Part shown: positions 44,069 to 53,227 of the stretch, piece after piece
How the letters are laid out: each line of letters starts with the position of its first letter
Numbering within the stretch: the stretch's first letter is position 1
Source of the DNA: Micromonospora luteifusca
Lineage (GTDB): Bacteria; Actinomycetota; Actinomycetes; Mycobacteriales; Micromonosporaceae
Length of the DNA: 64,000 bases
Direction: 5' to 3'
Assembly (NCBI RefSeq): GCF_016907275.1
Contig: NZ_JAFBBP010000001.1
Span: 6,934,001-6,998,000 of the forward strand
Notes under the pieces: generated by a model
What the model was told of the DNA's origin: nothing
The model's input: only the letters and a program-made list of their open reading frames with translations
The model's database searches: none
Program-made: the position numbers and the translations under genes

Positions 44069-45658
44069 ATGCGTCGCACCGTCACGCGACTACTGGCCAT
44101 GACCGCGCTCGCACTACCACTCATCCTGCCCGCGACCCCCGCCACCGCCGCACCCACCACACCGGCCCGACAACTGGCCGACGTCATCCCCGCGCCGGTC
44201 GAAACCCGACCCGACGCCCGCGGCACCTTCCAGATCAGCCCTCTGACCGTCATCCGCACCGCACCCGGCTCGGTCGACGCCTGGCAGGTGGGCCGCCAAC
44301 TCGCCGACACCCTGCGCCCCGCCACCGGCTACCCCCTGCCCGTCCTGCCCGTCCGCGCCACCCCACTGCCGGAGATCGCCCTGCTCATCGGGGGTGCGGA
44401 CAGCCGCGTCGGCCAGCAGGGCTACCAACTCGACGTCACCCGCCGCGGCGTGACGATCCGGGCCAACACCCCCGCCGGCCTGTTCGCCGGCACACAGACA
44501 CTGCGCCAACTGCTCCCCGCCGACATCGAGTCACCCCAACGGCAGCGCACCACCTGGACGGTCCCCGGCGGACGGATCGTCGACTACCCACGCTTCTCGT
44601 ACCGGGGCGCGATGCTCGACCTCGCACGGCACTTCCACACCGTTGACGAGATCACCGCCTACGTGGACCTGCTCAGCCAGTACAAAATCAACTACCTGCA
44701 CCTGCACCTGACCGACGACCAGGGCTGGCGCATCCAGATCGACTCCTGGCCCCGCCTGACCAGCGTCGGCGGCGGACCAGGCACCGGAGTCGACGGCGTC
44801 GGCCCCGGATACCTCACCAAGGCCGACTACAAGGCCGTCGTGGCCTACGCCGCCGCACGACACATCACCATCATCCCCGAGATCGACATGCCCGGGCACA
44901 CCAACGCCGCCCAGTCGACGTACCCCGAACTCAACTGCGACGGCGTCGCACCACCACCGCGCACCGACACCGCCGTCGGCTACAGCTCGCTGTGCATCAA
45001 CGACGAACTCACCTACCGGTTCGTCGAGGACGTCATCCGTGAACTCGCCGCCATCACACCCGGACCGTTCCTGCACATCGGCGGCGACGAGGCCCACGCC
45101 ACCACCGACGAGGACTACCGCACCTTCATGCAGCGCGTCCTGCCCCTGGTCAGCAAGTACGGCAAACGCGCATACGGGTGGAACGAGATCATGCAGGCCG
45201 ACCCGCCCACCGACGCCGTCGCCCAGTTCTGGGGCACCGGCACCACCAACACCGACCTCGCCGAAGCCGCCGCCCGCGGCAACAAGGTCATCATGTCGCC
45301 GGCCAACAAGGCGTACCTGGACATGAAGTACGACCGCAACACCCGCCTCGGACTGAGCTGGGCCGCCTACATCGAGGTCTCCGACGCGTACGGCTGGGAC
45401 CCCGCCACCCGCGTCGCCGGCGTCGGCGAGAACGCCGTCCTCGGCGTCGAAGCCCCCCTGTGGTCCGAAACGCTGCGCAGCCTCGACGACATCGAGTACA
45501 TGGCCTTCCCACGCCTGCCCGCCATCGCCGAACTCGGCTGGTCCACAACCGCCAGCCACAACTGGGAATCGTTCCGGACCCGACTGGGGCAGCAGGCACC
45601 CCGCTGGCGTCTGCAACAGGTCGACTTCTACCCGTCACCCCAGGTGCCGTGGCGCTGA
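44069..45658 (+). CDS. Secreted beta-N-acetylhexosaminidase, GH20
   Basis: 529 residues. A signal peptide (about 1-28, ending PATPATA) is followed by a GH20b domain (about 40-150) and the GH20 barrel. TDDQGWRIQID is near 220, the catalytic Asp-Glu pair is in HIGGDEAHAT (about 336-345), and YGWNEI and the C-terminal barrel strands follow. It removes terminal GlcNAc/GalNAc from chitin, glycans or PNAG. ATG 44069 has TGGAGGCG upstream; the GTG/ATG at 44021 gives a non-family lead. Confidence 0.94.
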   Translation: MRRTVTRLLAMTALALPLILPATPATAAPTTPARQLADVIPAPVETRPDARGTFQISPLTVIRTAPGSVDAWQVGRQLADTLRPATGYPLPVLPVRATPLPEIALLIGGADSRVGQQGYQLDVTRRGVTIRANTPAGLFAGTQTLRQLLPADIESPQRQRTTWTVPGGRIVDYPRFSYRGAMLDLARHFHTVDEITAYVDLLSQYKINYLHLHLTDDQGWRIQIDSWPRLTSVGGGPGTGVDGVGPGYLTKADYKAVVAYAAARHITIIPEIDMPGHTNAAQSTYPELNCDGVAPPPRTDTAVGYSSLCINDELTYRFVEDVIRELAAITPGPFLHIGGDEAHATTDEDYRTFMQRVLPLVSKYGKRAYGWNEIMQADPPTDAVAQFWGTGTTNTDLAEAAARGNKVIMSPANKAYLDMKYDRNTRLGLSWAAYIEVSDAYGWDPATRVAGVGENAVLGVEAPLWSETLRSLDDIEYMAFPRLPAIAELGWSTTASHNWESFRTRLGQQAPRWRLQQVDFYPSPQVPWR

Positions 45659-45678
45659 GTCGCACACCCCGTCCCACA

Positions 45679-45710
45679 CCTTCGCGGGCACCGGCCGGTG
45701 CCCGCGAAGG
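45679..45710. terminator. Bidirectional terminator, 16-bp arms without loop
   Basis: CCTTCGCGGGCACCGG (45679-45694) is directly followed by its exact reverse complement (45695-45710). It separates the convergent GH20 and phzF-like genes. Confidence 0.75.
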
Positions 45711-45722
45711 CCGGGAAACCCC

Positions 45723-46574
45723 TCACCGAGCGGCAATCATGGCGGTGGCCCCGACCAGGATCCGCGCACCGGCCGGACCCGGCCGGGCAGAGGCGGTGAT
45801 CGTCGCCGGTTCGCCGAGGACGTCACCCATGTCGACGGACAACCGGCTGAAGCCACTGCCGGACATGCGAGCGGCCAGACACGCCGTGCTGTTCACATTG
45901 GCGACGTCCTCGGCAACCCCGATCGACGGCGCGAACATCCGAGCCGACACCCCACCCGAGCGGGTGGGCGCCGAATAGACGTAGCAGCCGAGCAGCCCCA
46001 ACCGATCACACACCGCGCGGAGCCGATCGGGGCGCGGACCGAGGGCGGCGACCGCATCGGGCGTACGGACCGGCACCAGGATCCGAGCCCGGCCCAGCGT
46101 GGCCACACACGCCCCGGCGAGCAGCTGACCGGGGGCGACACCGAGGGCGTCCACGACAGGCCCGATCTCGGCCGAGGTGGCGTCGCGTACGACCACCGGA
46201 CCCGGGTCGAACTCGGCGTGGAACAGAGCGCCGGCCCGGACCGCCCGGCCGACGAAGGTACGACCCGACACCCGCAACCTGAACTCCTGCTCCGCACCAG
46301 GACGTTGCGCGGCGAGGAACGCCACGGCGGCAACCGTCCCGTGCCCGCACGCGGGCAGTTCCCCCTCGGCGGCGAAGAACCGCAGGCCCACGGGCTCGTC
46401 GGCCGCCGCCCGCCGCACGAACACGGCATGCGAGGCCCCCACGCGGCCCGGCACCTGGCTCCGATCGGCGTCGGTCAACACGTCGGCCATGGTGGGGGAG
46501 CCGGACTCCTCGACGACGGCCGTGGGGCTGCCGCCGCGCCCATCCCGAAGACAGGCGCGGACGGTGGTGATCAC
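45723..46574 (-). CDS. PhzF family epimerase/isomerase-like protein
   Basis: 283 residues of the diaminopimelate-epimerase fold. VRACLRDGRGGSPTAVVEES is the N-terminal active-site region with the Glu expected for PhzF; GELPACGHGTVAAVAFL and NVNSTACLAARM are conserved. PhzF isomerises a dihydro-hydroxyanthranilate in phenazine synthesis, but most homologues have unknown substrates, and no phz genes are nearby. GTG 46574 is chosen to match the family N-terminus, although no good SD is seen; longer readings reach 46886. Confidence 0.8.
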   Translation of the reverse strand: MITTVRACLRDGRGGSPTAVVEESGSPTMADVLTDADRSQVPGRVGASHAVFVRRAAADEPVGLRFFAAEGELPACGHGTVAAVAFLAAQRPGAEQEFRLRVSGRTFVGRAVRAGALFHAEFDPGPVVVRDATSAEIGPVVDALGVAPGQLLAGACVATLGRARILVPVRTPDAVAALGPRPDRLRAVCDRLGLLGCYVYSAPTRSGGVSARMFAPSIGVAEDVANVNSTACLAARMSGSGFSRLSVDMGDVLGEPATITASARPGPAGARILVGATAMIAAR

Positions 46575-46683
46575 CGGCGAGTTCGCGCCAGCGGCCTGCG
46601 CCAGCCCGTCGTCATCGCGCCAGCCCGCCCGTGAGAGGTTGTCGCTCGGTGCCATCGCCATCATCTCCCGTGAGGACTCGACC

Positions 46684-47466
46684 ATGAACCTGGCGTTCGA
46701 CCAATCAGCGGGGACCGGACCGGAGGTGGTGTGCCTGCCCCTGTTCAGCATGACCCGCACCGCCACGGCTGCCGCCTTCGGCCCGGCCTTCGCCGGTGCC
46801 GGTCTGCGAGAGACGTACCTGGACCTGCCCGGCCACGGAGACACCCCCGCCACCTGCCCACCCACGTCCCAGGCGGTGCTGGACACCGTGTGCGAGTGGC
46901 TCGACCAGCACCTCGACGAACCCGTCCTGCTCGCCGGTGGCTCCTACGGCGCCTACCTCGCCGCCGGCATCGCACGCCAACGACCCGAACTCGTCCGCGG
47001 CCTGCTGCTCGTCTGCCCGGGCATCACCATCGCGCGGGAAAGTCGGAACCTGCCCCAAGAGCCGCCGCTCGCCGCCCCCATGGGTTGGCTCGACGCCGCC
47101 CCCGCCGCACTGCACGACCACCTCGACGCCGCCCTGGGCCATCGCAGCGCAGCCGTCGTCACGACGGTGCTCGCGGCACTGAACTCCGGTGGCCCCGGCG
47201 ACGCGACGTTCCAGGAGAGCCTGCAGACGGGCCCCGACTACGCGCTGCCCGACGAGAGTGCCGACTTCGTCTTCGACGGCCCGGTCACTGTCGTCACCGG
47301 CCGCCAGGACGGGATCGTCGGCTACGCCGACCAGTTCCGCGCCATGCGCCACTATCCCCGGGGCACCTTCACCGTGCTCGACGCCGCCGGCCACTACCTG
47401 CCGTTCGAACAACCCACGATGCTGCGTTCCCTCACCCAGGACTGGCTGCACCGTACGCGCGGCTAG
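46684..47466 (+). CDS. Alpha/beta hydrolase
   Basis: 260 residues. Nucleophile elbow AGGSYGAYLAAG (about 81-92, Ser84), acid in GRQDGIVGYADQF near 212 and His in DAAGHYLPFEQP near 240. Lid helices lie between. ATG 46684 has GAGGA upstream; the frame is open further back but would run over the phzF promoter region. It is an esterase or lyase of unknown substrate, divergent from PhzF. Confidence 0.88.
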   Translation: MNLAFDQSAGTGPEVVCLPLFSMTRTATAAAFGPAFAGAGLRETYLDLPGHGDTPATCPPTSQAVLDTVCEWLDQHLDEPVLLAGGSYGAYLAAGIARQRPELVRGLLLVCPGITIARESRNLPQEPPLAAPMGWLDAAPAALHDHLDAALGHRSAAVVTTVLAALNSGGPGDATFQESLQTGPDYALPDESADFVFDGPVTVVTGRQDGIVGYADQFRAMRHYPRGTFTVLDAAGHYLPFEQPTMLRSLTQDWLHRTRG

Positions 47467-47538
47467 GAGCTTCTCCGGGACACATCCGCGATGGTGAGGA
47501 TCACCCGCTCGGTGCTGCCGACCGTGGGTCGATTGGCC

Positions 47539-48084
47539 TTACGTGGTCGGAGTTCGCCTGCGCTGCCGGTACGCGGCCGCCTTGGCCCGGTCTCCACAGC
47601 CGCGCATGCCGCACCAGCGCCGCCGCGCGCCCCGCGACCGGTCGACGAACGCTCGGGTGCAGTGCTCGTCGGCGCACCAGCGCAGGGCGAGACGATCGTC
47701 ACTGGCGTGCAGTTCCAGACAGTCACGCGCGAGGACCGCGAGGACGGCGTCCAGGTCGCCGGTGCGGTGCACCCCGTCGACCTCCAGACGCAACGCGGGT
47801 AGTGGCCCTGCCGCCGCCTCATTGACCAGCTCGCGGTCTGCCGCGACCGCGTCAGCACCGCCGATCAGGGCTTTGACCAGGCGGAACATCGCTTCTCGGA
47901 GCGCCTTCGTGTGTCGTAGACCCGCATCGTCCACAGGAGGCGGCCGGTCGACGATGCCGGCCTGGACGGCCCAGTTCGCGAAATCTCTCGGGGCGGTCAG
48001 CTGCTCGACGTCAGCGTGCCCGCGCTCGGCGAGCGTGGGAAGGAAGTCCAGTACCGGCCGATCGGCGATGAACTCGAACCTCAC
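47539..48084 (-). CDS. CGNR zinc-finger regulator (ABATE domain)
   Basis: 181 residues. The N-terminal ABATE domain (about 1-125) precedes a C-terminal zinc finger with CADEHC near 138-143 and RRWCGMRGCGDRAKAAAYRQR near 154-174. The usual CGNR tetrapeptide reads CGDR. Such proteins are probable DNA-binding stress regulators. GTG 48084 lies inside a palindrome shared with the divergent MFS gene, so it likely represses both. Confidence 0.88.
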   Translation of the reverse strand: MRFEFIADRPVLDFLPTLAERGHADVEQLTAPRDFANWAVQAGIVDRPPPVDDAGLRHTKALREAMFRLVKALIGGADAVAADRELVNEAAAGPLPALRLEVDGVHRTGDLDAVLAVLARDCLELHASDDRLALRWCADEHCTRAFVDRSRGARRRWCGMRGCGDRAKAAAYRQRRRTPTT

Positions 48085-48109
48085 GTCACCATATTGACCG
48101 GTGACGTGA
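48081..48109. promoter_or_regulatory. Palindromic operator overlapping the CGNR start codon
   Basis: TCACGTCACC (48081-48090) pairs perfectly with GGTGACGTGA (48100-48109) across a 9-base spacer. The GTG of the CGNR gene (48082-48084) is within the left arm, and the MFS ATG is 21 bp to the right. Confidence 0.75.
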
Positions 48110-48129
48110 GGCGATGCAAGAGTGGTTCG

Positions 48130-49374
48130 ATGGCATCACCGGCTGAACAGGTGACGAGAGTGGATCCCGGTACCCGCCGCAACGGCGGTCGGCTGGCCCA
48201 CTATCTGGCCGCGGCACTACTGGCACGTACCGCTGACGAAGGCGCACGTGTCGCGCTGCTGATCTTCGCCCTGGATCGGACGGGCAGCGCCGCCATCGGC
48301 GGAACGTTGGTCGCGACCCTGCTCATCCCACATGTCGTTGCCGCGCCCCTGGTCGGCGCGCTGGTCGACCGGTCGCGACGCCCGGCAGTGGTGCTCGCCG
48401 GCGCGACTGCCGTCTTCGGTGGCGCCCTCGCGGCCCCGGTCGCCCTGCTCGGTCACGCGCCGCTGTGGCAGACCTGTCTCGTCCTCGCGTTGGCGGGGTG
48501 CGGCGGGCCGGCGGTGACCGGCGGGCTGACCAGCCGGTTGGCCCCGCTGGCCGGACCCGGGCAGGAGGCTCGCGCCTTCGCACTGGACTCGTTGACCTAC
48601 AGCGTCGCCGGCATGGTCGGGCCGGCGGCGGTCGGCCTGCTGGCGGCGATTGCCAGCCCGAGCACCGCCCTTCTCGCGCTAGCGGTCGCCGCCGGGCTCG
48701 GCGCACTCGGCGTCGCATCCCTGCGCCTGGTCGCCTCCGGCACCGCGGCGGAGCCGACACGAGCGACCGACCTGTTCCACGGCGTCCGCGCGATCGTCCG
48801 GGTTCCGGCCCTGCGAACGATCACCCTCGCCACCAGCTTCGGCCAACTGGGCCTCGGCGGTCTCGCTGTCGTCGCCACCACCCTGGCTGCCGCCGCGCAC
48901 GAACCCACACGGGCCGGACTGCTCCTCAGCGTGACCGCCGCAGGCGCGTTCGTGGGCTCACTGCTCTGGGCCTGGCGGCCGCTGCCGGCGTCCCGTGCGC
49001 CGGGCGTGACGGTCTGGGCCATGGTCGCGACGGGCGCACCTCTCGCGCTGGCCGCCGCGGCGCACTCCCTGCCGCTGACCGCGGCGTTGTTCGCGCTGTC
49101 GGGGCTCTGCACCGGACCGCTCGCCGCAGCGCTGTTCCTGGCCCGCAACCAACTGGCTGCCGAGGCGATCCGTACGCAGGTGTTCACCATCGGCGCCGGG
49201 CTGAAGGTAGCGGCCTCCGCGATCGGCGCCGGCCTCCTCGGCCTCGCCGCCCACCTGCCGGCGAGCGCCCAACTGCTGCTGGTCGCCGGCTTTCCGATCC
49301 TCGCGGGGATGGCGGGCGGCGTGCTGCTGCGCCGTCAGCGGCCGGGGGAGAGGGGACGTATCGATGCTTGCTGA
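48130..49374 (+). CDS. MFS transporter
   Basis: 414 residues and 12 TM helices. The motif A loop is ALVDRSRRPAVVLAGA (about 76-91). The N-terminus ARTADEGARVALLIFALDRTGS resembles drug-exporter families. ATG 48130 lies 21 bp after the operator; the TGGTTCGATG lead has no clear SD. The divergent CGNR regulator suggests induced efflux. Confidence 0.87.
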   Translation: MASPAEQVTRVDPGTRRNGGRLAHYLAAALLARTADEGARVALLIFALDRTGSAAIGGTLVATLLIPHVVAAPLVGALVDRSRRPAVVLAGATAVFGGALAAPVALLGHAPLWQTCLVLALAGCGGPAVTGGLTSRLAPLAGPGQEARAFALDSLTYSVAGMVGPAAVGLLAAIASPSTALLALAVAAGLGALGVASLRLVASGTAAEPTRATDLFHGVRAIVRVPALRTITLATSFGQLGLGGLAVVATTLAAAAHEPTRAGLLLSVTAAGAFVGSLLWAWRPLPASRAPGVTVWAMVATGAPLALAAAAHSLPLTAALFALSGLCTGPLAAALFLARNQLAAEAIRTQVFTIGAGLKVAASAIGAGLLGLAAHLPASAQLLLVAGFPILAGMAGGVLLRRQRPGERGRIDAC

Positions 49375-49456
49375 GTTTCTTTCACAAGCGTAGGAAGAAC
49401 ACCACCACCACTCATCGTCGGCCCCTGCATCGATCCGCCGTCCAGCGTCGAAGGAG

Positions 49457-51505
49457 ATGCGTGTGACCACATCCAGAGGCCTCCGTCTCGCCGTGTCCGT
49501 GCTGGTGACTGCGAGCACGGTCCTGCTCGGCCCGGCAGCCGCCGCGGCACCGCCAGCGACTCCCGAACCGACCGGGCACCGGTCCTGCGACCCGATCGAC
49601 CCGACCGCCTGCCTGCTGCCGTTCCCGAACGACTACTTCACCGTGCCGGACCGGACCAGCCCCACCGGCAAGCGGGTGCGGTTCGCGGCCACCGCGATGC
49701 CCGCGAACGTGCAGGGAGCCCCGATCGACCCGACAGAATGGAACCGGCAGGACGGCTTCAGCCCCGGCTCACCGATCCTGGTACGCGTACCCGGCCTCGA
49801 CGCCGCGGCGACCGGGATCGCGCCGGTCACCGACATCGGCCGCTCGCTGGCGCCGGACGCGCCGATCGTCCTGCTCAACGCCAAGACCGGCAAGCGCACG
49901 CCGTACTGGGCCGAGCTGGACGCGCACGCCGCAGGCCAGCCCGACCGGCAACTGCTGATCATCCGGCCGGCGGTGGCACTGGCCGAGGGCACCCGATACG
50001 TCGTCGGCCTGCGCGGCCTGCGCGACGGCACCGGAGCGTCGATACCCGCGCCAAAGGCGTTCACGGCGTACGTGACCGGTGCCGGCCTCGGGCATCGGGA
50101 CGAGCGCGTGCCGCAGATGAGGCGGATCCTCGCCGATCTGACCCGGACCGGCGTCCAGCGGCACAGCCTCTACCTGGCCTGGGACTTCACCGTGGCCAGC
50201 CGGCAAAGTCTGACCGGGCGGATGCTGGCGGTCCGGGACGACGCGTTCGCCGACCTCGGCCGGGCCGCGCCGCCGATCACCGTCACCCAGGTGACCGACT
50301 ATCCACCGGAGCAGGATCCGCTGATCGCCCGGCAGGTGACCGGCACCATCGGCGTACCGTCCTATCTGACCGGCAACGGCGGGCCCGGCTCCCGACTGCA
50401 CTACGGGCCGGCCGGCGGCGCCGGGACGCCGCCAACACCGAACGCCCTGCCCACCCCGTCCGGCGCGACCGGGGCGGCGGACTTCGTCTGCAACATCCCG
50501 CGCAGTGCCTCCGCCGGTAGACCGGCGCACCTCTCGCTCTACGGCCACGGGCTGCTCGGCAGGCCGACCGAGATCAACGCCGGCAACGTCAGGACGATGT
50601 CGAACACCCACAACTTCACCTTCTGCGCGACGAGTTGGATCGGCATGGCCGCCGCCGACGTCCCCTATGTGGCGGGCGCCTTCACCGACCTCAGTGCCTT
50701 CCCCGCGGTGGCGGACCGGTTGCAGCAGAGCTTCCTGAACTTCCTCTTCCTGGGCCGCGCGATGATCCACCCGGACGGGTTCGCCGCCCACCCGGCATTC
50801 CGGGACGCCACGGCACGGCCGCTGATCAACCGCGCCGGCGGGCTGTACTACGACGGCAACAGCCAGGGCGGCATCAACGGGGGAGCGCTCACCGCCATCG
50901 CCCAGGACTGGACCCGCTCGGTGCTCGGCGTACCGGCGATGAACTACTCCACGCTGCTGCAACGCAGCGTGGACTTCGCCCCGTTCCAGTCCGTGCTGGA
51001 CGGCTACTACCCGGACAAGGTCGACCAACAGCTGATCCTCGCGCTGCTGCAGATGTTGTGGGACCGCTCCGAGGCCAACGGTTACGCCCAGCACATGACC
51101 GACCGGCCGCTACCGCGCACCCCGGCGCACCAGGTGCTGATGCACGTGGCCTTCGCCGACCAGCAGGTCTCACCCGCCGCGGCGGAGGTCCAGGCGCGCA
51201 CCATCGGCGCCCGCCTGCACACCCCGGCGCTCGCCGACGGCTGGTCACTGGATGTGCGGCCGTACTGGGGCATCGCGCCGATCCGCAGCTACCCGTACAC
51301 CGGCTCGGCGATCGTGATCTGGAACAGCGGCGCGGCCCACGCGCCACCGCCGACCAACCTCGCTCCGGCCGGCCCGGAGTACGGGGAGGATCCGCACGAG
51401 TTCCCGCGCGCCCAGGCCGGGGCCCAGAAACAGAAGGCGGTCTTCCTACTCACCGGCAGGGTCATCGACGTCTGCGCGCGGACGCCGTGCCCCATGACGC
51501 CGTAG
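49457..51505 (+). CDS. Large secreted alpha/beta-hydrolase-like protein
   Basis: 682 residues. A signal peptide (about 1-31, ending LLGPAAAAA) precedes a mature protein starting with CDPIDPTACLLPFPNDYFTV, a beta-rich domain (about 60-330), and an alpha/beta-hydrolase-like part: LSLYGHGLLG near 362-371 (oxyanion region), YYDGNSQGGINGG with a G-x-S-x-G elbow near 470, and HVAFADQQVSPAAAE carrying the likely acid. Similar proteins are annotated as hypothetical or lipase-like. ATG 49457 has GGAGATG upstream (GTG 49463 also possible). A terminator follows. Confidence 0.78.
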   Translation: MRVTTSRGLRLAVSVLVTASTVLLGPAAAAAPPATPEPTGHRSCDPIDPTACLLPFPNDYFTVPDRTSPTGKRVRFAATAMPANVQGAPIDPTEWNRQDGFSPGSPILVRVPGLDAAATGIAPVTDIGRSLAPDAPIVLLNAKTGKRTPYWAELDAHAAGQPDRQLLIIRPAVALAEGTRYVVGLRGLRDGTGASIPAPKAFTAYVTGAGLGHRDERVPQMRRILADLTRTGVQRHSLYLAWDFTVASRQSLTGRMLAVRDDAFADLGRAAPPITVTQVTDYPPEQDPLIARQVTGTIGVPSYLTGNGGPGSRLHYGPAGGAGTPPTPNALPTPSGATGAADFVCNIPRSASAGRPAHLSLYGHGLLGRPTEINAGNVRTMSNTHNFTFCATSWIGMAAADVPYVAGAFTDLSAFPAVADRLQQSFLNFLFLGRAMIHPDGFAAHPAFRDATARPLINRAGGLYYDGNSQGGINGGALTAIAQDWTRSVLGVPAMNYSTLLQRSVDFAPFQSVLDGYYPDKVDQQLILALLQMLWDRSEANGYAQHMTDRPLPRTPAHQVLMHVAFADQQVSPAAAEVQARTIGARLHTPALADGWSLDVRPYWGIAPIRSYPYTGSAIVIWNSGAAHAPPPTNLAPAGPEYGEDPHEFPRAQAGAQKQKAVFLLTGRVIDVCARTPCPMTP

Positions 51506-51519
51506 GCGAACGCGCCGGC

Positions 51520-51553
51520 AGGGCCCGCCGGGAGCACCGTCCCGGCGGGTCCT
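51520..51553. terminator. Bidirectional terminator
   Basis: 14-base arms 51520-51533 and 51540-51553 pair with one G-T, around a 6-base loop. It lies between the convergent secreted hydrolase and TetR genes and overlaps the TetR stop. Confidence 0.75.
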
Positions 51554-52133
51554 ACGGTCGTGGTGTCATCCCGATGAGAAGGGCGTCGAGTACGCGCTCG
51601 ACGTACTCGTGGGTCAGTGGCTCCTGCGTGATGAGGAACCTGAAATACAGCGGGCCGGACAGGATCGCCATGGCCACGTCCAGGTCGAAGTCGGGGGAGA
51701 GTTGTCCCTGCTGCTGGGCTTTCCGCAGCCGGGCGACGGTCCGTTCCGCCTGGGGGCGGATGAAGCGTTCGTTGAGCGCGGCGGCCACCATGGGATCGTG
51801 CTGGGCTTCGCCCAACAGGGCCCGGAAGAGGGGGCCCTGTGGCGGCTGGCCCAACAGATCGACGGCCGCGCGGATCTGTTGGCGCAGGTCGGCCACGATG
51901 TCGCCGGTGTCGGGGTAGTCGAGTCCGGGTTCGCCGGAGGTGAGCACCGCGTCGAGGAACAGAGCGCCCTTGGAGGGCCAGCGACGGTAGATCGTGTGCT
52001 TGCCGACGCCGGAGCGGGCCGCGACCCCCTCGATGCTGAGTTTGGCGTAACCGACTTCCTGCGCCAGTTCCAGCGTGGTGCGCATGATCGCGCGGGTCCG
52101 GTCGGCGGCCCTGGTGAGTTGGTCGTCGGTCAT
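51552..52133 (-). CDS. TetR regulator of the vat-vgb operon
   Basis: 193 residues. The HTH is GYAKLSIEGVAARSGVGKHT then IYRRWPSKGALFLD (about 28-62), and the C-terminal domain belongs to the TetR_C_16/C_33-like all-helical type. The divergent promoter carries two identical 14-bp palindromes (52151-52164 and 52212-52225), so it likely represses itself and the operon that includes the streptogramin-resistance genes. The inducer could be a streptogramin or a related macrolactone; that is an inference. Confidence 0.9.
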   Translation of the reverse strand: MTDDQLTRAADRTRAIMRTTLELAQEVGYAKLSIEGVAARSGVGKHTIYRRWPSKGALFLDAVLTSGEPGLDYPDTGDIVADLRQQIRAAVDLLGQPPQGPLFRALLGEAQHDPMVAAALNERFIRPQAERTVARLRKAQQQGQLSPDFDLDVAMAILSGPLYFRFLITQEPLTHEYVERVLDALLIGMTPRP

Positions 52134-52150
52134 GCGGCCACTCTATCGGC

Positions 52151-52164
52151 ACGGCACGTGCCGT
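52151..52164. promoter_or_regulatory. TetR operator, proximal copy
   Basis: Perfect palindrome ACGGCACGTGCCGT. Its last base is the first base of a TTGACA -35 box. Confidence 0.85.
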
Positions 52165-52192
52165 TGACAATTACCGAGCGCGTGGCCAGACT
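52164..52192 (+). promoter_or_regulatory. Rightward promoter between the two operators
   Basis: TTGACA (52164-52169), a 17-base spacer and CAGACT (52187-52192). The -35 is consensus; the -10 is weak. It is flanked by the two operators. Confidence 0.6.
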
Positions 52193-52211
52193 GAGCGCAC
52201 TCAGGAGCGGC

Positions 52212-52225
52212 ACGGCACGTGCCGT
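52212..52225. promoter_or_regulatory. TetR operator, distal copy
   Basis: Second ACGGCACGTGCCGT, 61 bp after the first and with the same flanks (CGGC before, T after). It would block a transcript starting near 52200. Confidence 0.85.
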
Positions 52226-52262
52226 TCCACACCCCGAGCGCCTGCTCGAGAAGGGAACCACC

Positions 52263-53189
52263 ATGACCGAGACACTGAGCTGGAGCGCCGACAGTGACGT
52301 GCGCAGCCCGGGGGACCAGGGCGTACGGGACCCGGCTGGCCGGCGCTTCGACGAGCCGCTCGGCCTGGAACGCTCGATGACGCTGCCGGAGGAGGCCCTG
52401 CGTCTCCGCGTCGCCATGAGCCACCTGGGGGAGTCCGGCAGCTATCCCGATCCGGCCCCGGCCTGGGACCTGATGCCCCGCTCTGTCGGCCCGGCGGGCA
52501 GGGTGATCGTCTCGGCCGGCGACATGGCCCGCTTCGCCCGGATGCACCTCGATGGTGGCCTCGCGCCCGACGGCACCCGTGTTCTCTCCGCCGATGCCGT
52601 CGCCGCCATGCGGCACCGCGAGGTCGACGTGCCGGACAAGTGGACGGTGAGCGCCGACGGGTGGGGTCTGGGCTGGACGCTCTACGACTGGGACGGCATC
52701 ACCGGCTACGGTCACGACGGTGCGGCCATCGGCCAGTACGCGTACCTGCGTGTCGTCCCGCACGCGAACCTCGCCCTGGTCCTGATGACCAACGGCGGCG
52801 CCGCCCGCCTGCTCTACGCCGACCTGTTCCGCGACCTGCTCGCCGAACTCGCCGACGTCACGATGCCCGCGCCGTTCGCCCCGGCCACCACGCCACCCCC
52901 GATCGACCTGGCACCGCTGCTCGGCACGTACCGGCGTGAGGGTGTCGTCGTCACCGTCTCCCGCGACGACGACGGCGCGCCGCACATGCGCTACGAGTTC
53001 GTCGACGACATGGCGGACATGTCACCGCCGCTGGAGATGAACCTGGAACCGGTCACCGAGACGGTCTTCGCCGCCTCCGGGGCGGGCCCGTCGTTCAGCG
53101 AGGACTACATGCCGGTGGTCTTCTCCACCCTCACCAACGGCACCCAGGTCTGCTACCTGGGTATGCGCGCCACCCCCAAGGTCGCCTGA
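52263..53189 (+). CDS. Truncated serine hydrolase (beta-lactamase fold) lacking its nucleophile region
   Basis: 308 residues. From residue 30 the sequence matches the second half of a class C-type serine hydrolase: [20 protein letters not shown], then [26 protein letters not shown] (the KTG equivalent) and a C-terminal lipocalin-like domain from about 215. The usual first 150 residues, with SxxK and YxN, are absent; only an unrelated stretch ([20 protein letters not shown]) precedes. An internal deletion fusing the old start to the second half is the simplest reading. ATG 52263 has AAGGGAA upstream. First gene of the operon with vat and vgb. Confidence 0.72.
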   Translation: MTETLSWSADSDVRSPGDQGVRDPAGRRFDEPLGLERSMTLPEEALRLRVAMSHLGESGSYPDPAPAWDLMPRSVGPAGRVIVSAGDMARFARMHLDGGLAPDGTRVLSADAVAAMRHREVDVPDKWTVSADGWGLGWTLYDWDGITGYGHDGAAIGQYAYLRVVPHANLALVLMTNGGAARLLYADLFRDLLAELADVTMPAPFAPATTPPPIDLAPLLGTYRREGVVVTVSRDDDGAPHMRYEFVDDMADMSPPLEMNLEPVTETVFAASGAGPSFSEDYMPVVFSTLTNGTQVCYLGMRATPKVA

Positions 53190-53227
53190 CAAGCAGTCAC
53201 AACCATGAGTTTGGAGAGGATCTCCAG

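Noticed and set aside
45723..46574. Phenazine biosynthesis cluster, suggested by the PhzF-like gene
   Set aside because: No other phz gene is present, and PhzF-fold proteins are common outside phenazine pathways.
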